Positions 12,901-24,879 of a stretch of DNA of 64,000 nt are shown here, piece by piece. The translations under genes were made by a program, and so were the position numbers. The notes beneath the pieces are model-generated. The model was given only the letters and a program-made list of their open reading frames with translations. It did no database searches and had not been told where the DNA came from. Each line of letters begins with the position of its first letter. The stretch's first letter is position 1. Origin of the DNA: Ectocarpus siliculosus (taxonomy: Eukaryota; Sar; Phaeophyceae; Ectocarpales; Ectocarpaceae); contig FN648069.1 of NCBI GenBank assembly GCA_000310025.1, positions 412,960 through 476,959 on the forward strand, read 5' to 3'.

Positions 12901-15900
12901 AGGTGGGCACCGAACGCACCCGGATCGTGCAGTCGAGGGACCTGAAAAAATCAAGAAAAGACCGCATAAAAAGCGCATGTGTGTGGCCTTTTCCCGATCG
13001 CGTCCAGAGACGGGGGGCACGCGACACCCTATGGGATGACAACAAAAATTATACAATGGGCATATAGTCACACCCCATGGACAATATCTGTGCTACGTAG
13101 CCCCGATTTTCCAACAATGATGTATTTCGACTCTTTCGGTTACGATAAACGTCGGTATATTCCGTTCCCGGTAACAAACTTAAGATATACTTACATCTGC
13201 TGTTCCTCGGATTCTCGTGCCCCAAGTTCCACCAAAGGCACACGTGGACGACACTTGATGGTAAAAATACTGTATTTGGTTCCTTTCTTTTGCATGTACC
13301 GAATTTTGGGGGTAGCGCTTGACCACCGACTTTCATTCTTGCACCTTGGAAGGGTAGGAAAAAGGAGGTGCCGGGAGAGGACGGAGCGGTTTCTAACGTT
13401 GAAAAGTACCACAGCCACGTTCAACAACGAAGACAGCTGCAACCAGCGAGTGGCCTGAGTTTCGCAACGGTAAAAAATATCAGCCCCAGGCTACTCTTGA
13501 GTGTAATGAGCACATATGCTGGCGACCATTTGCATGCTGGTGGCAGGAGCGTTCGGAAGGGAACTTGTCGCCGTTCATGGAATACTCAGCAACGTGTCTC
13601 CTAGCTCCCCTCCTCGTCTTGAACGCCATTTTCGAGTGAATTTGATTGACACTGCTGTCTCTGATAAAGATGTTACAGATCGCGTAGCGGATTGCTGATA
13701 ACTGGTGTTTATTTTGTTCTAAAAAGACACTTGGAACGGCGAAGAAGCCAAGGTTCCATCTCGCTATTCTTTTCTTGTCTTTAACAACCTCCCGGTCAGT
13801 CCGCAAGTCCCGCTCTGAAACCCACCTTGCGAAGAAAATACTCTTCTCGCGGTCCAAAAATGTCAAAAAATCTGCCACACGCAGTAGTTTGCGACAAAAC
13901 ACAAGACCCTGACAACAAGAGTTCACGCCGCCAAAAGCTAAAGCTGAAAAATGATGCTTCAGCAAGAACAAAATCGTACATGCACACGAAAATCGTCTCG
14001 ACCCTCACCCTGTGGCCACCATATCACCCGCAGGAGAGGCGGCCAGACAGCGGATATCCCTCTGGTGGACTTCCGCTGCCACCGCTGCTGCTTCCCCTAA
14101 GCCCTCCTCCTCCTCATCGTCAGCACTTTCACGATCTCGCTCGTAGACGCTCTCCCCGGTTGAGAACCCCCTCTCGCGCTGCCACTTGTAGTTTGCACCA
14201 GAGCTCTCGGGTCCTCCCCCGCCAGAAGCGGCAGCAGCACCAGCAGCACTAGCCGTGCCGGCAGCACCAGCACCAGCAGCAACATTGACGGCAGCAGCAG
14301 TAGTAGCACCACCAGCAGCAACATCGACAGCACCACCAGCAGCGCTGGCATCGAAGCCACTGCTGTCTCGTTTCTGACACAGCCTCTGCCTCTGCTTCCA
14401 CCTCTGCTGCTGGACAGTGACTACGGGAAGACGCTCCCCACCCAGGCTGAAGAGGGACAGCTCGGTGGTGCAGGTGATGGCGACGATGGGAGGGTTTGAA
14501 GCCACAACCTCCATGAGCACGTCTTGCTTCCCTCTGCCCCAAGCGAGGGTTGAGTCAAGCGTTGCGGTCAGCGCAACAAAATGCAAGGGCCAAAATTTCG
14601 GGAGCGGCTTCACTGATTTCTCCCCCAACAAGACGAAAACGCAAGACGAACGCCCAAAGGTCTAACATTGACAGGACGCCATTGCAGGTGGAAAGGTTGT
14701 GCCTGGTAACGGCAGAACGATGTGCGTGTGGCGAGGGTGAACAACAAACAGGTGTTTGCAACCCGCACGCGCTGATCAGACACTGATGGGTGGCGATGGG
14801 TTTGGACTTCCTGCTAATGAGTGCGTGGGTCTTTCGATGTCATCACACGATACCGATTGGCGGTTCTCATGGAGGCGCGAGTTGATGAGGTTCACGGAGC
14901 TGTGCGAATCCTTGGCCCGGTGATCAGGAAGGGCACCAAAATGTGCACGGGAAGTGCTGTTCTGTCGTTGAAACCAGGGGGGGGGGGGCAGTCGTCTTTT
15001 GGTCAAGGCCGCAACTATAGTCCAATCATGAGCGGGGCGGGGTAGCAGAACCAAAGACGTTTCGTGTTTGACTCCAGACAGGGATGCAGCAAGTTCAACT
15101 TCCGTTGCTTTCCAAACAGCTACAAGTACATGTCTCGTGCCATTGGCGTGTACAGTAAGTGGTTGGCGGCGGAGATCACATGCGGCGAGAAACGTTTCGT
15201 TTCGTCTTCCTTCCTCTTACCGACCAGTCCCCGCGCATGTCAGACACTCCACCAGGCCAGAGCTAAATCGATCTCACCACCAACACCAGTACGGAACTCA
15301 CCTCCGCTGTCCCGCGAACGAAAACCTTTCTGACGGCTTCCTGCACGTCACCAGGTCCCCCCTGAGCCGCATCTTCCAGCTCTTCCGCTGCTGCCACGCA
15401 CTTCCGGCTGGGCCGCCCAATCGCCGCTGCGCCTCCCCCAGTCCGCCGACGACACCGCCTGCTACGTCTCCCGACGGCAGCTTCGGGGAGAAACAGCCCC
15501 CCGGCAGCGGAGTAGCACCAGGCAAGCCTTCGCTTGGAACAGCACCGGTGCCCCCGGCGACGCCTTCGTGAGCGGAAACCCCGCGACCGGGTGATGATCG
15601 CGCTCGTTTTCGGGCGATTGAGCTCTCCGGCTCCTCTGCCAGTGCCTCCGGCGGGTGGGGCGGCGGCCCGACAGGCTTTGTGTCAGGATGGTGTAGTTGG
15701 CGAACGCTGCGGACCGTGGTGGTGCTTCGTAAGACCGGTTCGTACGGCTGACGAAGACCTCGTCGGTCGGTGGGGTTGCGGCGAGGTGGCGATTGGAGGA
15801 ACGCGTCCAGGGGGTCGTCCACTGCGGCCAGCGTAGCGTAAAGCCTGCGATTCCCCACCCGCCGCCGTGAGATTCAAGAACGCGAACGTTATGACGAGGG

Positions 15901-16471
15901 TTAGACATGTGAACCCACAGGGCAGAAAAATATGGAACAATGGTGAACAACGATCCGCTGTCGCAGGAGGTGGAACATGGTAAGAGCCACGCGGGCTTCA
16001 AAAAAGCTTTGTCCGAGAGAGCACGCCCAACACGACACAACACTTTCCAAGAAACAGATGCCAGCATGGAACAAAGTCGAACAACCCCCCGCTGTCGCAG
16101 GTGGAACATGATAGAGCTAAGTGGGCAAACAAAACGTATTTTCGGCGAGAGTACAGTACACCTCACGCAACAACTTTCCAACAGACAGATGCCAGTACGG
16201 CACAAAGTCGAGCAACCCTTCGATGTCGCAGGTGGAATATGATAGAGCTATGTGGGCTTTAAAAAAGTCTCTTCGGACAGAGCACGCTCCGCACGGCACA
16301 AATCCAAGAAACAGATGCCAGTACACGTCGACGATGAGGTCCCAACCTGCCGAAGAGCTGCCCGTCGAGGGCGGGGGAGGCTAGGGTGTCTCGTAAACTG
16401 ACGCAGCACGTGGACAGCGTGAGGGAGGACCTCAAGCCCGCCGCCACTCCAACCAACGACAGCATCTCGCC
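8283..16471 (-). CDS. WD40-repeat protein, 5' end not found
   Basis: Seven minus-strand exons: 16471-16347, 15844-15302, 14533-14009, 12941-12831, 11088-10934, 9247-9000 and 8644-8283 (TAG). All joins are phase-consistent except 12831 to 11088. WD40 blades are visible: RDIRCLAASPAGDMVATG joins SLDCTIRVRSV; GHESGVRCLAFHQTG; then GKRLASGALDGSVVVWSV; then LLAVSKGAHISVVDVD. Between blades lie an Ala/Gly-rich linker (about 14140-14340) and acidic DSDSSSIDSDDEG in the last exon, followed by a poly-Gly run encoded by a GGT repeat. WD40 propellers scaffold protein complexes; I cannot assign the subfamily or compartment. The first exon listed starts inside the protein, so upstream exons are missing. 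The phase break falls in the intron containing an N-gap, so one small exon (length 1 mod 3) may lie in the gap. Confidence 0.7.
9290..9740. repeat. Intronic repeat of about 100 bp, 4-5 degenerate copies
   Basis: Copies share GGCGGGATC(C/T)A, TTAGGGGCATT(T/G), GTCGGAAC and GAAACACGTGTACG-like blocks. The array abuts the acceptor of the WD40 exon at 9247-9000, and its units resemble the acceptor-proximal sequence, so the 3' end of the intron appears to have been tandemly copied. Confidence 0.65.
9930..9976. repeat. (GA)n microsatellite
   Basis: An almost uninterrupted GA dinucleotide run inside an intron of the WD40 gene. Confidence 0.95.
10320..10934. repeat. Intronic repeat starting at a splice donor
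   Basis: The block CATTGGTCAGCCGGTTAGCG, then CGGTCGATGC, a (CA)-rich tract and AGATCACACCTGCTGAC recurs near 10320, 10590, 10715 and 10855. On the minus strand each unit begins with a copy of the donor region of the exon ending at 10934 (GCAGGTG followed by TGATC), so the unit includes a duplicated donor. A (CA)n run lies at 10637-10663. Confidence 0.7.
11700..11920. mobile_element. MITE copy, one terminus degraded
   Basis: The right terminus reads GGTCCTGGGGGTGTGATATC then TTACGTCGCCTACGGTA, matching the terminal inverted repeat of the element at 44694-44911. The body shares CTCCACGACGAAGGATG and GAAAGCTCTCGACGAGACGG with it. The left end is eroded. It sits in a WD40 intron. Confidence 0.6.
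12097..12249. other. Assembly gap (153 N) inside a G homopolymer
   Basis: Flanked by G runs of more than 20 on both sides. It lies in the WD40 intron where the exon phases fail to match, so a small exon could be hidden here. Confidence 0.98.
15945..16330. repeat. Intronic repeat of about 120 bp, three copies
   Basis: Each copy has GCTGTCGCAGGTGGAACATG (or a close variant), AAAAAAG(C/T)CT, a CGAGAGAGCACGC-like block and AACAGATGCCAGTA. The array lies in the WD40 intron just downstream (minus strand) of the donor at 16347. Confidence 0.75.
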
Positions 16472-19371
16472 CTGATGATGTCACCAGATAGGCACCGAGG
16501 GAGCACAGGCGCGACTTTCGATCCGAGGGGTGTCGGCAGCAGCGGCAACACCAGCAACAATCACAGCTACTGTCTCTTGCTTCGCTTCTTCCGCCACTGC
16601 CGTACATCGCTGCTGTGTGTAAGAAACACAAGGTACCGGGTGATGGGCTGTAGCAGTGCACAAGGGGTCGGGCACATCTGGCATCTGGCACATCTGGCAT
16701 CTGGCACATCTGGCATCTGACGCTCTCAAGCAAGTTGGTCTTGGTTCCGTAGTCGAACACCCTTTCTCCACCCCACGCCATTACTGCTGTGCACCCTTTC
16801 TCCATCTGAACTTCTCGCTTACGAGTCTTCCTGCCTTCGGGACGTCTCGCCTTGCTGCGGGGAAAGCATCTTGTATCCACACTCCTGTACGTGAGACCTG
16901 TAGATGAGGCTTTAAGAGCAGCCGATGCGGCTTCGTGCACACATGATAACGTCCTGCACCTTGTTTCTTTGCCATAATTTGAAAGTTTGTACAAGTCGCC
17001 CCCGTGGAAGGCCGGTGAAATGGCGTGACACGGATGGAATATTCAAGTTGTCTCACATGTTCTGAAAAGCACCGGGTGCCCGGTATGTACAGCCAGCCAA
17101 ATCCCTCGACATTTGGCATCTACAAGGCCGATACAGGGTGCACTGCTGTGGCGGACACGCACTAAATACTGCATCACTACTACTGTAGAAGCATGTGTGC
17201 ACGGCAGCACAGAGCAGTCATCTACCTGACTCCAAAACAAGCCAATGTCTTGCCTCCACAAAGAAAGCACTTCGATCGCCGACCAAGGCACATCGTCGTC
17301 CCGTCCGCTCCACACTACACAAAATATACCGTCACACCAGTTGTTCTCCTGCAAGTAGCAACGCGTCTCCTTACGCGAAAAGACTTCACAGCCAACACAA
17401 CAATGAGATTCCAGTTCCCACTGCATCCTATCGAAAGGTCCACCGCCGTATGTCCAATACCAGAATGTTTCAGAGTCTTCATAGTCCTCGTACCGCACCA
17501 TTGAGTGAGTTTCGGGTCCCATTCTACGCTTAGACGATGTACACAACATGTACTAGACACTGCTGTGCTACAACGCTGCTGTTGTGCGAGAGGTATCAGC
17601 AATGATGTACACTGGAGGACGAACAGTATTTTCTCCAGCCTGTGGACGTATCTGTAATGTACACAATTACCTCGAGATATTGGAGTCCGTAGCAGCGAGT
17701 TGGAGAAACTCCTGGTCGCGTCGGTGCCCGGCTTGGGGAGTGCGCCATGCTCTCTGGCGGTTGGCTCCGTTATATTGTAAATAGTCACAGCCGCGCTGGC
17801 AACTCGTCCGCGAGATATGCACAGCAGTAGGCACAGAACTCCGCAATATGTGCACGCAAGCGGAAGGCACTTTGTTGCGCGCACACACTTGCAACGTCTT
17901 CGAACGTTATGGAGACGACCGAAAACTGGATCGACTCATGGAGGATGGACCTAGAGCTATCCGGAACCCGCCCTTGATCACACTGCGACGTGTCCACGCG
18001 CATCGCTCATCAAACTGGAACTGGAAAGCGGGGGCGTCGGTGTACTGTATTGGATTTTCATTACCAACCAGTATATGTTTTTCTGCAGTTGGGCAGTCTG
18101 CGAGGCCCCTCGTGACATCTCGCAAGCATCTCGCATCTGCGCAAGCAGCGTTGCTGCTCCGCAGTCTATCTCTCCCTGCTCCGTTGACCACCTTTATAAA
18201 GTCCGACCGCGCCAGGAGCACATTGAACACATTCGTGAGACAGGTGAGCACACCTGCTACCATGTGCACCCTTTTCTTGTCCTAAGTCGCGAGAGTGACT
18301 ACTGTAGCGACATGTGCCTTCCCGTAACGGTATTTGCAACGTTTCCCGGTTCAGCACCAGCGGGAGGAGCACGGCGACATGTATCGGGACAGAGGGACAT
18401 TGGGCAGAAAAAACCTCCGTACGTAGAGTTTTTATGCGTAAAGACAAACAAAGAGGGCAATCAAAGCTCGGAAGGCGTTGCCAGGAATGATGTAGGAAAA
18501 CATGCACACCAAGCCAACACCTGTATTTGACGGAGTATACCACCCCCTGCGATGCTGTTATCTTCCGTTACGCTAACTGGCTGTCTAGCGGCATCCAACG
18601 TTGTCTACACATAGAACGTGCTGTCAAGAGCTTTCCGATAATGCGATTGTGCTTTGCTAGTGTGTCCTCCTCGTTGGAAAAGGGCTGGCCTTCAAACTTG
18701 CCCTGACAGGGGGGTGTGCAACGCTCAGTTTCACTCACAGACGACGATACCCGCAACAGGTGTATCCTGCAGTAACCTGCTGTAGATACTCTCGAAGGAA
18801 TGTCCAAACGGAACCAATGAATGCACCCCGGACGAATTCCCACTTTTGTGCGTGTTGGCCTGGCGTGTTTGCCTGGAAGGGGGGAGGCGTGAGGAGGTCG
18901 AACCCCGGGCAGTAGTAGCTTTTGTTGAGAAGCACGATGACCACTGTAGACCACTTACAGTCAGCGCTGACTATTATGGTGGTCAAGTGATCATCGTGCT
19001 TTTTAGAAACAAACCTGAATGACTCGATACCTACAGCCGTCCTCGCGACCATGGTCATCCTCGCAGACATGCCTGCGTCTGAAGTGAGATAACACTTGTT
19101 GAGCTGAATCCAGGATGAGCGGCACAGCAGAGAAGCCAACAGCACTGCTCTCACTTGGTGTTCTGTATGTATGCATGTATGCACCATGGTAGTTCGCCTC
19201 GTCCAAAGTCCTCAAGCCCTTTCCTACAACATTGTTGTTACGCCGCGCCGCAGCGCGGGTACGCAGGCGATCTCCCGAGGCAGCGCATGATAGAGCGATA
19301 GCAGGAGCTTGCCCCGTCGCCCGTCCTGTCCTCTACTGTCCGCAGCGGGTCAGCAGGAGCGCCGGTAGACC
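16472..19371. other. Intergenic or 5' intron of the WD40 gene
   Basis: Missing 5' exons of the WD40 gene should lie here, but I found none with a matching phase-0 donor and protein-like composition. A short tandem repeat of CATCTGGCACATCTGG lies at 16676-16722. Open frames at 17.0-18.5 kb on both strands are Cys/Arg/Ser-rich and mutually overlapping, with no motif. Confidence 0.35.
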
Positions 19372-20121
19372 ATGTTCGATTGGTTCAGAGAAAAAGAGGA
19401 AGCTGAGAAGGATCCCTGCTTGGAGGCCATGGGCGCCTACGTGAGGTTGGTGAAATCAGGCACAGTCACCGCGCATAGTCCGCGATGAGAGGTCTACGTT
19501 GGAATCACTTCGTCCAATGCTTTCCAGAGGATCAAACGACGATGAGTTCCCATGATTGTACAACCGTATATTGATTGTCCTTCCAGCGGCATCTGTTGCG
19601 ATGACACCTGCTAGACACTGCTGTCCCTCATTCAGTCAGCGTTACCAGCAGGTTTGGGAGCGTCCAGCCCTCTATCGGCGATGATGTCATCTGCATTATC
19701 CCCGCCCTTGTTGCCAGTAGCCTCACTCACAAGTTTCACCAACACCGTGCACGCGCAAACGTCCTTGCTTCCAGGTGAACAGACGTGGCAACAACGGCGG
19801 AAATAGCCTTTTTTTCGTTGCTGTTCACGTAAATGTCCTGTAGCCAGCGCAACTGATCTGCCTTCGCTACTCATTCTTCCTTCCGTCCGTTCTCGTAGCT
19901 GATCATTATTTCCTTGGGCGGTGATGGCACCATCGTACAGGTGCGTGGAAGGCAAGACCGACGGGCTACGGGAGGGGGACGAGTGCACCGAAGAGGTCGA
20001 AGCGTACAAAAAGTGCCGCCAGCTGGTCAGGGAAGCAAAGAAGCTTGCAAAGGCCGAGGCCGCCGTCCCTGCTGCTGCTGGCACAGCAGCTGATGATGGC
20101 GGCAAACAGCAGCCGCGATAG
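19372..20121 (+). CDS. Twin CX9C (CHCH) small protein
   Basis: Two exons, 19372-19445 and 19941-20121 (TAG), encode 84 residues. Exon 1 ends with the first two bases of an AGG codon at AG|GTTGGTGAAA, and exon 2 follows GTACAG with G|TGCGTGGAA. The join recreates Cys16-x9-Cys26, and Cys40-x9-Cys50 follows, the twin CX9C spacing of CHCH proteins. The N-terminus MFDWFREKEEAEKDP is acidic/basic and the tail is Lys/Ala-rich. CHCH proteins are usually imported through Mia40 into the mitochondrial intermembrane space and serve respiratory-complex assembly or structure. I cannot name the orthologue. The length is typical of the family. It is convergent with the YchF-like gene, 729 bp away. Confidence 0.75.
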
Positions 20122-20850
20122 CACAGCGCGTGGTGATATGTCCTTGAGGTTGGCACGGCAGCGAGAAATAAGAGTTCGGTCATCGTCGCCTGTAGCTGTA
20201 GTAGGTCCTCCGTGGGTGTAGTCGGGATCGTTTGTGGCGAGGATGTTCGGAAGGCTGGTGGAAGGCTGGGAACGGTATTGACAACCTTCGTCTCTAGTTC
20301 AAACCGGAGCTGCAGTTTGTCATCTTTGCTCCGCGCTTATCTTGCAGGCGGTGCACTACCCTCGCCGTAAGCGAGCTCTCGCCGCGGCAGTTGACATGAT
20401 GTCGAATCAAGCGATGTCGGCCGTCTAGAACGCCAAGCTTGGGGCTGCGAAATATTGTGAATAACATGAAGGGGGACTGCGGCTCCACCCTTGGTGTTGC
20501 TTTCGGCGGCGCAAGTCACAAGCACGTTGCACATTCGATTGGCGCCGTCTCCCTCCTAAGCTTGAATACATATTTCTAAGCTCGAGCTCTATGCACGGGC
20601 TTTGGCGGACGTTGAGCGGTTTCAATATTTCTGAAGAGTTGTCTCTTCATGTGTCCACTGTCCATGCCCATTAATCTAACGTTCGGAGGGCGGGCCTCCC
20701 TCCCTCGCCTCCTCTCAAAGTTGAGGGCTTTTTACTAAACACCACGGGAGGTTCACGAGGCCATGTTCTCTAAACGTCGTCTTTCGTGCACAGGGAATCA
20801 AAGCTATCACGAGGCCATAATTCTCTCAGTGGATAGTACATAACCCCTCC
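20122..20850. other. Intergenic between convergent genes
   Basis: No supported coding sequence. It should contain the 3' UTRs of the CHCH gene (plus) and the YchF-like gene (minus). No canonical AATAAA was noticed on either strand. Confidence 0.45.
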
Positions 20851-23800
20851 CTACGCAGGTACCGCTCCTGTTCTAGGTGCCTTGGTTTCACCCGGCCGCC
20901 GCCGCTGTTGAGTCCGCTGTTGCGTTTTTCTTCGTGGACTGTTTGCGCTCTTCCTGAGCTTGGGATCGCGGCTCAGGAAATCCCGAGGGATGGCTTTGAA
21001 CACCTGCGCACGGAACGCCGACGTTCGTATTCCGGTAGAGATGTGGGCAAGCAAACAACAAGGAGAAACGACAAACGGTAATTTGTTTGAAGAGTTAGAT
21101 AGTCTAACTACAGCAACAAGTGCCTCGGCAAAGCAATCGGTGATCGTAATTGTCCGTAAGTCTGATTACTTTGCATTGGAAACTAACAACTAGCACGTTT
21201 CCTCGCGGCGGTGATATTCGTAGAGTTTGCTGTGCCTACAGTATTGATGGAATAGCATAGGAATGCCTCCAATGGATGCCTCAGGGGGTTGTTCCTGGTA
21301 GAGGGACGTTCGAACGTATACAATCAGCATGCTGGCTGGTCTACACGCATGTGTTTCGAGCTATGCTCTACTCTGCATCGACTGTACACGTGCCTCAGGG
21401 CCTCCGCCAACTCACAGAATGCGGCAAAAACAACGGTAGTTTGAGTAAGACCGAAGAATTCCGACAGTTTCACAAAAAAATACACAAAACACAGCAAGCA
21501 CCCACGATATCACAGCCAGCCCAAGCATCTCACCGCCGCTCCGAGAGCATTCTGTCCTTCTGGATTTCTCAGGCACCCCACAACGACGGGCGCGCCGTAG
21601 TCGCGTTTGAGACTGACCACCTTGTCCGCGTGTGCGAGGGCCACTTTCCTGACGGCTTCCCCTGATTCGGATGCCTCTTTCGGTTCGGCGTCGTCGTTGG
21701 CATCGTCATCCTCATCGCTAGACGGCGCCGCTTCCGACGGCACGTTGGCGACGTACACAACGGGTTTGGGGGTCAGGAACCCAATTTCCTGCATCAGTGC
21801 GGTAAGCAGCGGTCGCGCCGTGATGCGAAGTGGGGAACGACGGCCGTGCACGCTTGAGAAGTTGTGGGAATAGGCGTCATGGCGATGCGAAGCGAGTCGT
21901 AAGTTGCCCATACGTAGCCTGCGGGGTACGTCCATGATGGAGCTGACAGTCCGCCAAGTGTCGGGCTCGTTGTCAACAACAGGCTAAGAAGTCCAGACGG
22001 CTATCTAACTAGCAGAAATTACAAGGGTATTTCCGCCGGTATATACCCTACCGAGCGTCTCGGTACCCTTCGGTATCGCCCTCCATACCTACCGAAAATC
22101 GCGGCGCCTTGGTACAGCCCTCCGTACCTACCGAAAATGCCCGGTACGCCTCGGTACAGCCCTCCGTACCTACCGAAAATCCCGGTACGCCTCGGTACAG
22201 CTCTCCATACCTACCGAAAATCCCGGTACGCCTCGGTACAGCCCTCCATACCCTACCGATACCCTACCGAGCGTACCCTTACCGCACCGGACACACCCTT
22301 GGAACATTCTTTCATCAGCTAGGCTGACTCGTTTGGTTACCGGCCACGCGAGCAGGGCCTCGTCCCTGTTTCGACTGTCAAACGGGGCAAGATAGTCCTC
22401 GCTCATACCTCAATCGCCGCCCTCCGCTTGCTCCTGTAGAGCGTAGTGCCGTTCTCTCCCGGTTCGTCGCGTAAGCAGCTGTTTCGGAACCCGGTTCCAA
22501 CGGGCTCCAGCACGCCACCACTGGCGTAGGCGTCTTCCAGCAGCGGTGTCACCAACGCGATGGCGGCCTTTTCGTTCAAGGCGCGGTTCCGGTTCCGCCA
22601 GAACCACTTGGTGTGATTCGTTCTTCGTACGCATGACGCGAGGTGGTGGCGGGGGGCAGCAGAAGAACGAGAGGTTACGAAAGAAGCGAGCCTTGCTTGA
22701 GCGAGTATGTTGAAGCCACACGCAATTCTTGCACGGATGTGTCGCCAGAGTGGCTGCGGAAAATGTATATTTGCCGCGTTCTGCTCCACCCCCCCCCCAG
22801 GATAACCCACCGGTTGCACGAGGGTAGTTTGTACGCATCCCCAACCGAAACCCGATACAAAAACGTCCGGATCGAACACGGTGTCAATTCCGTCGAGCCA
22901 ACTGCACGCCATTCCTGCAAATACAAGGACTGCACGTACTCTACCGCGCTCTATTTTTGTGTCAGTGGCATGGCAGCGAGGGTTTTCCGACTCACTTGTG
23001 CCTCTCCTCGATGAACTGAAGGTCGGCGTAGGCCATTTCAGCCCTCGTTTCCTTGATGTCCTCCAGCGGCGTTGGGGAAAGCGGCCAGTCGATCTCTTCC
23101 TCTACTTCCTCACCATCCCCGCCCCCCTGTTTAACCCCCCCTCCCAGATTCGACAGCAGTTGTGTTGCCGGTGCCTCGTCAACCTCGTCACCCGGTCGGT
23201 CTTCCTCCTCCCTCCCTGCCCCCCTCCAGGGTTTGAACGGCTTCGGCTCGAAGAGATCGAAGCACCGTACCACGTGTACGAGGAGGTCGCAGTGCCGTAG
23301 AAGGCTCAACTTTCGCTCGCCCTTGCCCTTCATCTCCGACAAACACATGTTTCCCGCGTCCACAAGCTTTATTTTCGCGTTGCCCTTGTGATGCTTCGCG
23401 ACCTGTTACGCGGAGTACAGGCGCAACGTGATCAATTTTAGGCGTTTAGCATTCTTTCGTATTGAAGGTCTACTTGTCTTAACTCATCGCAACAATGGAG
23501 GGTTGACACACATCGTATATGGAATGCTAAACCACACACATCTATATCTTTGTCAAGCTATGTAGAATATCCTAGCAGAACATACAAGGAGAGAGCCGGC
23601 ATCAACTACGCACAACACGCTACAGGAGAAGAGCTGGTTGTCACACAAAGTTCAAGTCTATCAAGCGATATATCGATCATGTTGATGTACGCTCTCTTTT
23701 TCAGCCACATGCGCAAGTGTAACCGTTGGCTATTCGCAAGTCTATTCGCAAGTCACTACCAAATATAGGCAATCTGGTTGATCACACACCATGATATATA

Positions 23801-24563
23801 TGCCTAGGAATGCTGTAAGACAAACAAACACCGCCTTAGGGGGCCTTGGTGCTTACGGGCCCAACTGCTGTACCTTGAACTCTGTCGCGAGTCACTGTTA
23901 TCGCTCCGTTTACCTTGTTGACGACATCATGATAAAAAACGAGATGCAGTAGGACAGACGACATGCGCTGTAGGACAGACAGTGCTTGATGGCGGTTATG
24001 CGTTCAACTGCTCCTGTACACTATACCTTGAACTCGGTCGCCCGTTTGAGGTAGGCTTCCACCGCCCCGAGCGCCTGAGCTCGTCCAGCACCATTCGTCC
24101 CAACAAATCCAATGTACAACGAGTCGGGGTCCTCCTGCTGCAGCTTTATCAGGCGACGGCCCGAGCACGCGTACCTCTCTCGGAAGTAAGCGCGCCTCTC
24201 GCGCTTGGCCTTTCGTTTTGCCTTCTCGGACAGGATGACCGGCGCGGTGCTCTTCTCAAGGTTGCGTTGCCTGGCAATCACGGTCTTCAGGCGGTTTGAT
24301 CTCCCCATCATGACCACTCTGCTGTTCTTATTACCGCCATCTCTACTGGCGACACGAGTACAGCACCAGCGCGCGGGCCTATATGAGTTGGGGATGAGTG
24401 CTCTAGTTGATGCAGTCAACCTGCCGTCTGAGCAAGCCGCAGGAGGAGCGGTCGAGTCTCCGGCGCTGAGTCGGACCGCTGTTTGGAAGGCAAGAGCAAC
24501 CGCGGCGAAGCAAAGCATCACCAAGGTCTCGATGGCAACGCATCGGCAGCGCTTCATCTTCAT
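20851..24563 (-). CDS. Plastid-targeted YchF/OLA1-like protein, degenerate P-loop
   Basis: Five minus-strand exons: 24563-24027, 23402-22996, 22622-22409, 21788-21534 and 21003-20851, giving 521 residues. Residues 1-25 are a signal peptide ending VALAF, resembling the Ala-Phe cleavage motif of heterokont plastid presequences; a Ser/Arg-rich transit region follows. YchF similarity is clear: VDAG at 193-196, then KGKGERKLSLLRHCD and HVVRCFD at 222-228 (the family's G3 and following helix); PLEDIKETRAEM and ADLQFIEER; FLTPKPVVYVANV at 390-402. Bacterial and cytosolic YchF/OLA1 bind ATP or GTP and act at ribosomes. Here the P-loop position reads GTNGAGRAQA (155-164), lacking the Lys-Ser/Thr that binds phosphate. 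The C-terminus is short and basic, with no recognisable TGS domain. The start of exon 3 is the weakest border. The gene is divergent from UTP20. Confidence 0.7.
22092..22270. repeat. Intronic minisatellite, unit about 40 bp, four copies
   Basis: Units read TACCGAAAATCCCGGTACGC then CTCGGTACAGCCCTCCGTAC. A shorter CCTACCGAGCGT-type motif flanks the array on both sides. It lies in the third intron of the YchF-like gene. Confidence 0.9.
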
Positions 24564-24879
24564 ACACGACCGCAGCCGCGCGGTTAGCAGCAGATCTTCC
24601 CGCCGCGGTGCGCTGGGCAGCGTAGAAGGAGGGACAGAGGAGCGGACGTACGTGCGACGACGGGACTGTACAACAGATGACATGCCAAGTACGTGCAACT
24701 CCGAAAAATTGCGCCGCGTTTTTCCGGGTGTCGTGTTGCGTGGATGGTTCAGGCAACCAACTCCACAGCTGCTGTGCGCTTGTCCGCTCTGACAGAGCAC
24801 CAGCGATCTGTGCCTCTGCACGGGACGTTGTTCTCGCCTAGGACATAGCCGGGTATCGCCGGGGGGTGTCCTGAGGAGC
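24564..24879. promoter_or_regulatory. Shared divergent intergenic region
   Basis: The start codons of the YchF-like gene (minus) and UTP20 (plus) are 316 bp apart, so both promoters must lie here or in overlapping 5' UTRs. I see no clear TATA box. Co-regulation of two ribosome-related genes is an inference from position only. Confidence 0.5.

Noticed and set aside
15462-16205. 247-codon minus-strand open frame
   Set aside because: It runs over the intronic 120-bp repeats and overlaps in another frame the WD40 exon 15844-15302, which joins in phase with its neighbours.
22092-22270. Regular 40-bp repeats as a CRISPR array
   Set aside because: The repeats are contiguous without unique spacers, lie in a eukaryotic intron and have no cas genes.
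24205-24792. 195-codon plus-strand frame overlapping the first exon of the YchF-like gene
   Set aside because: Antisense shadow; the minus strand has a presequence and in-phase exons.
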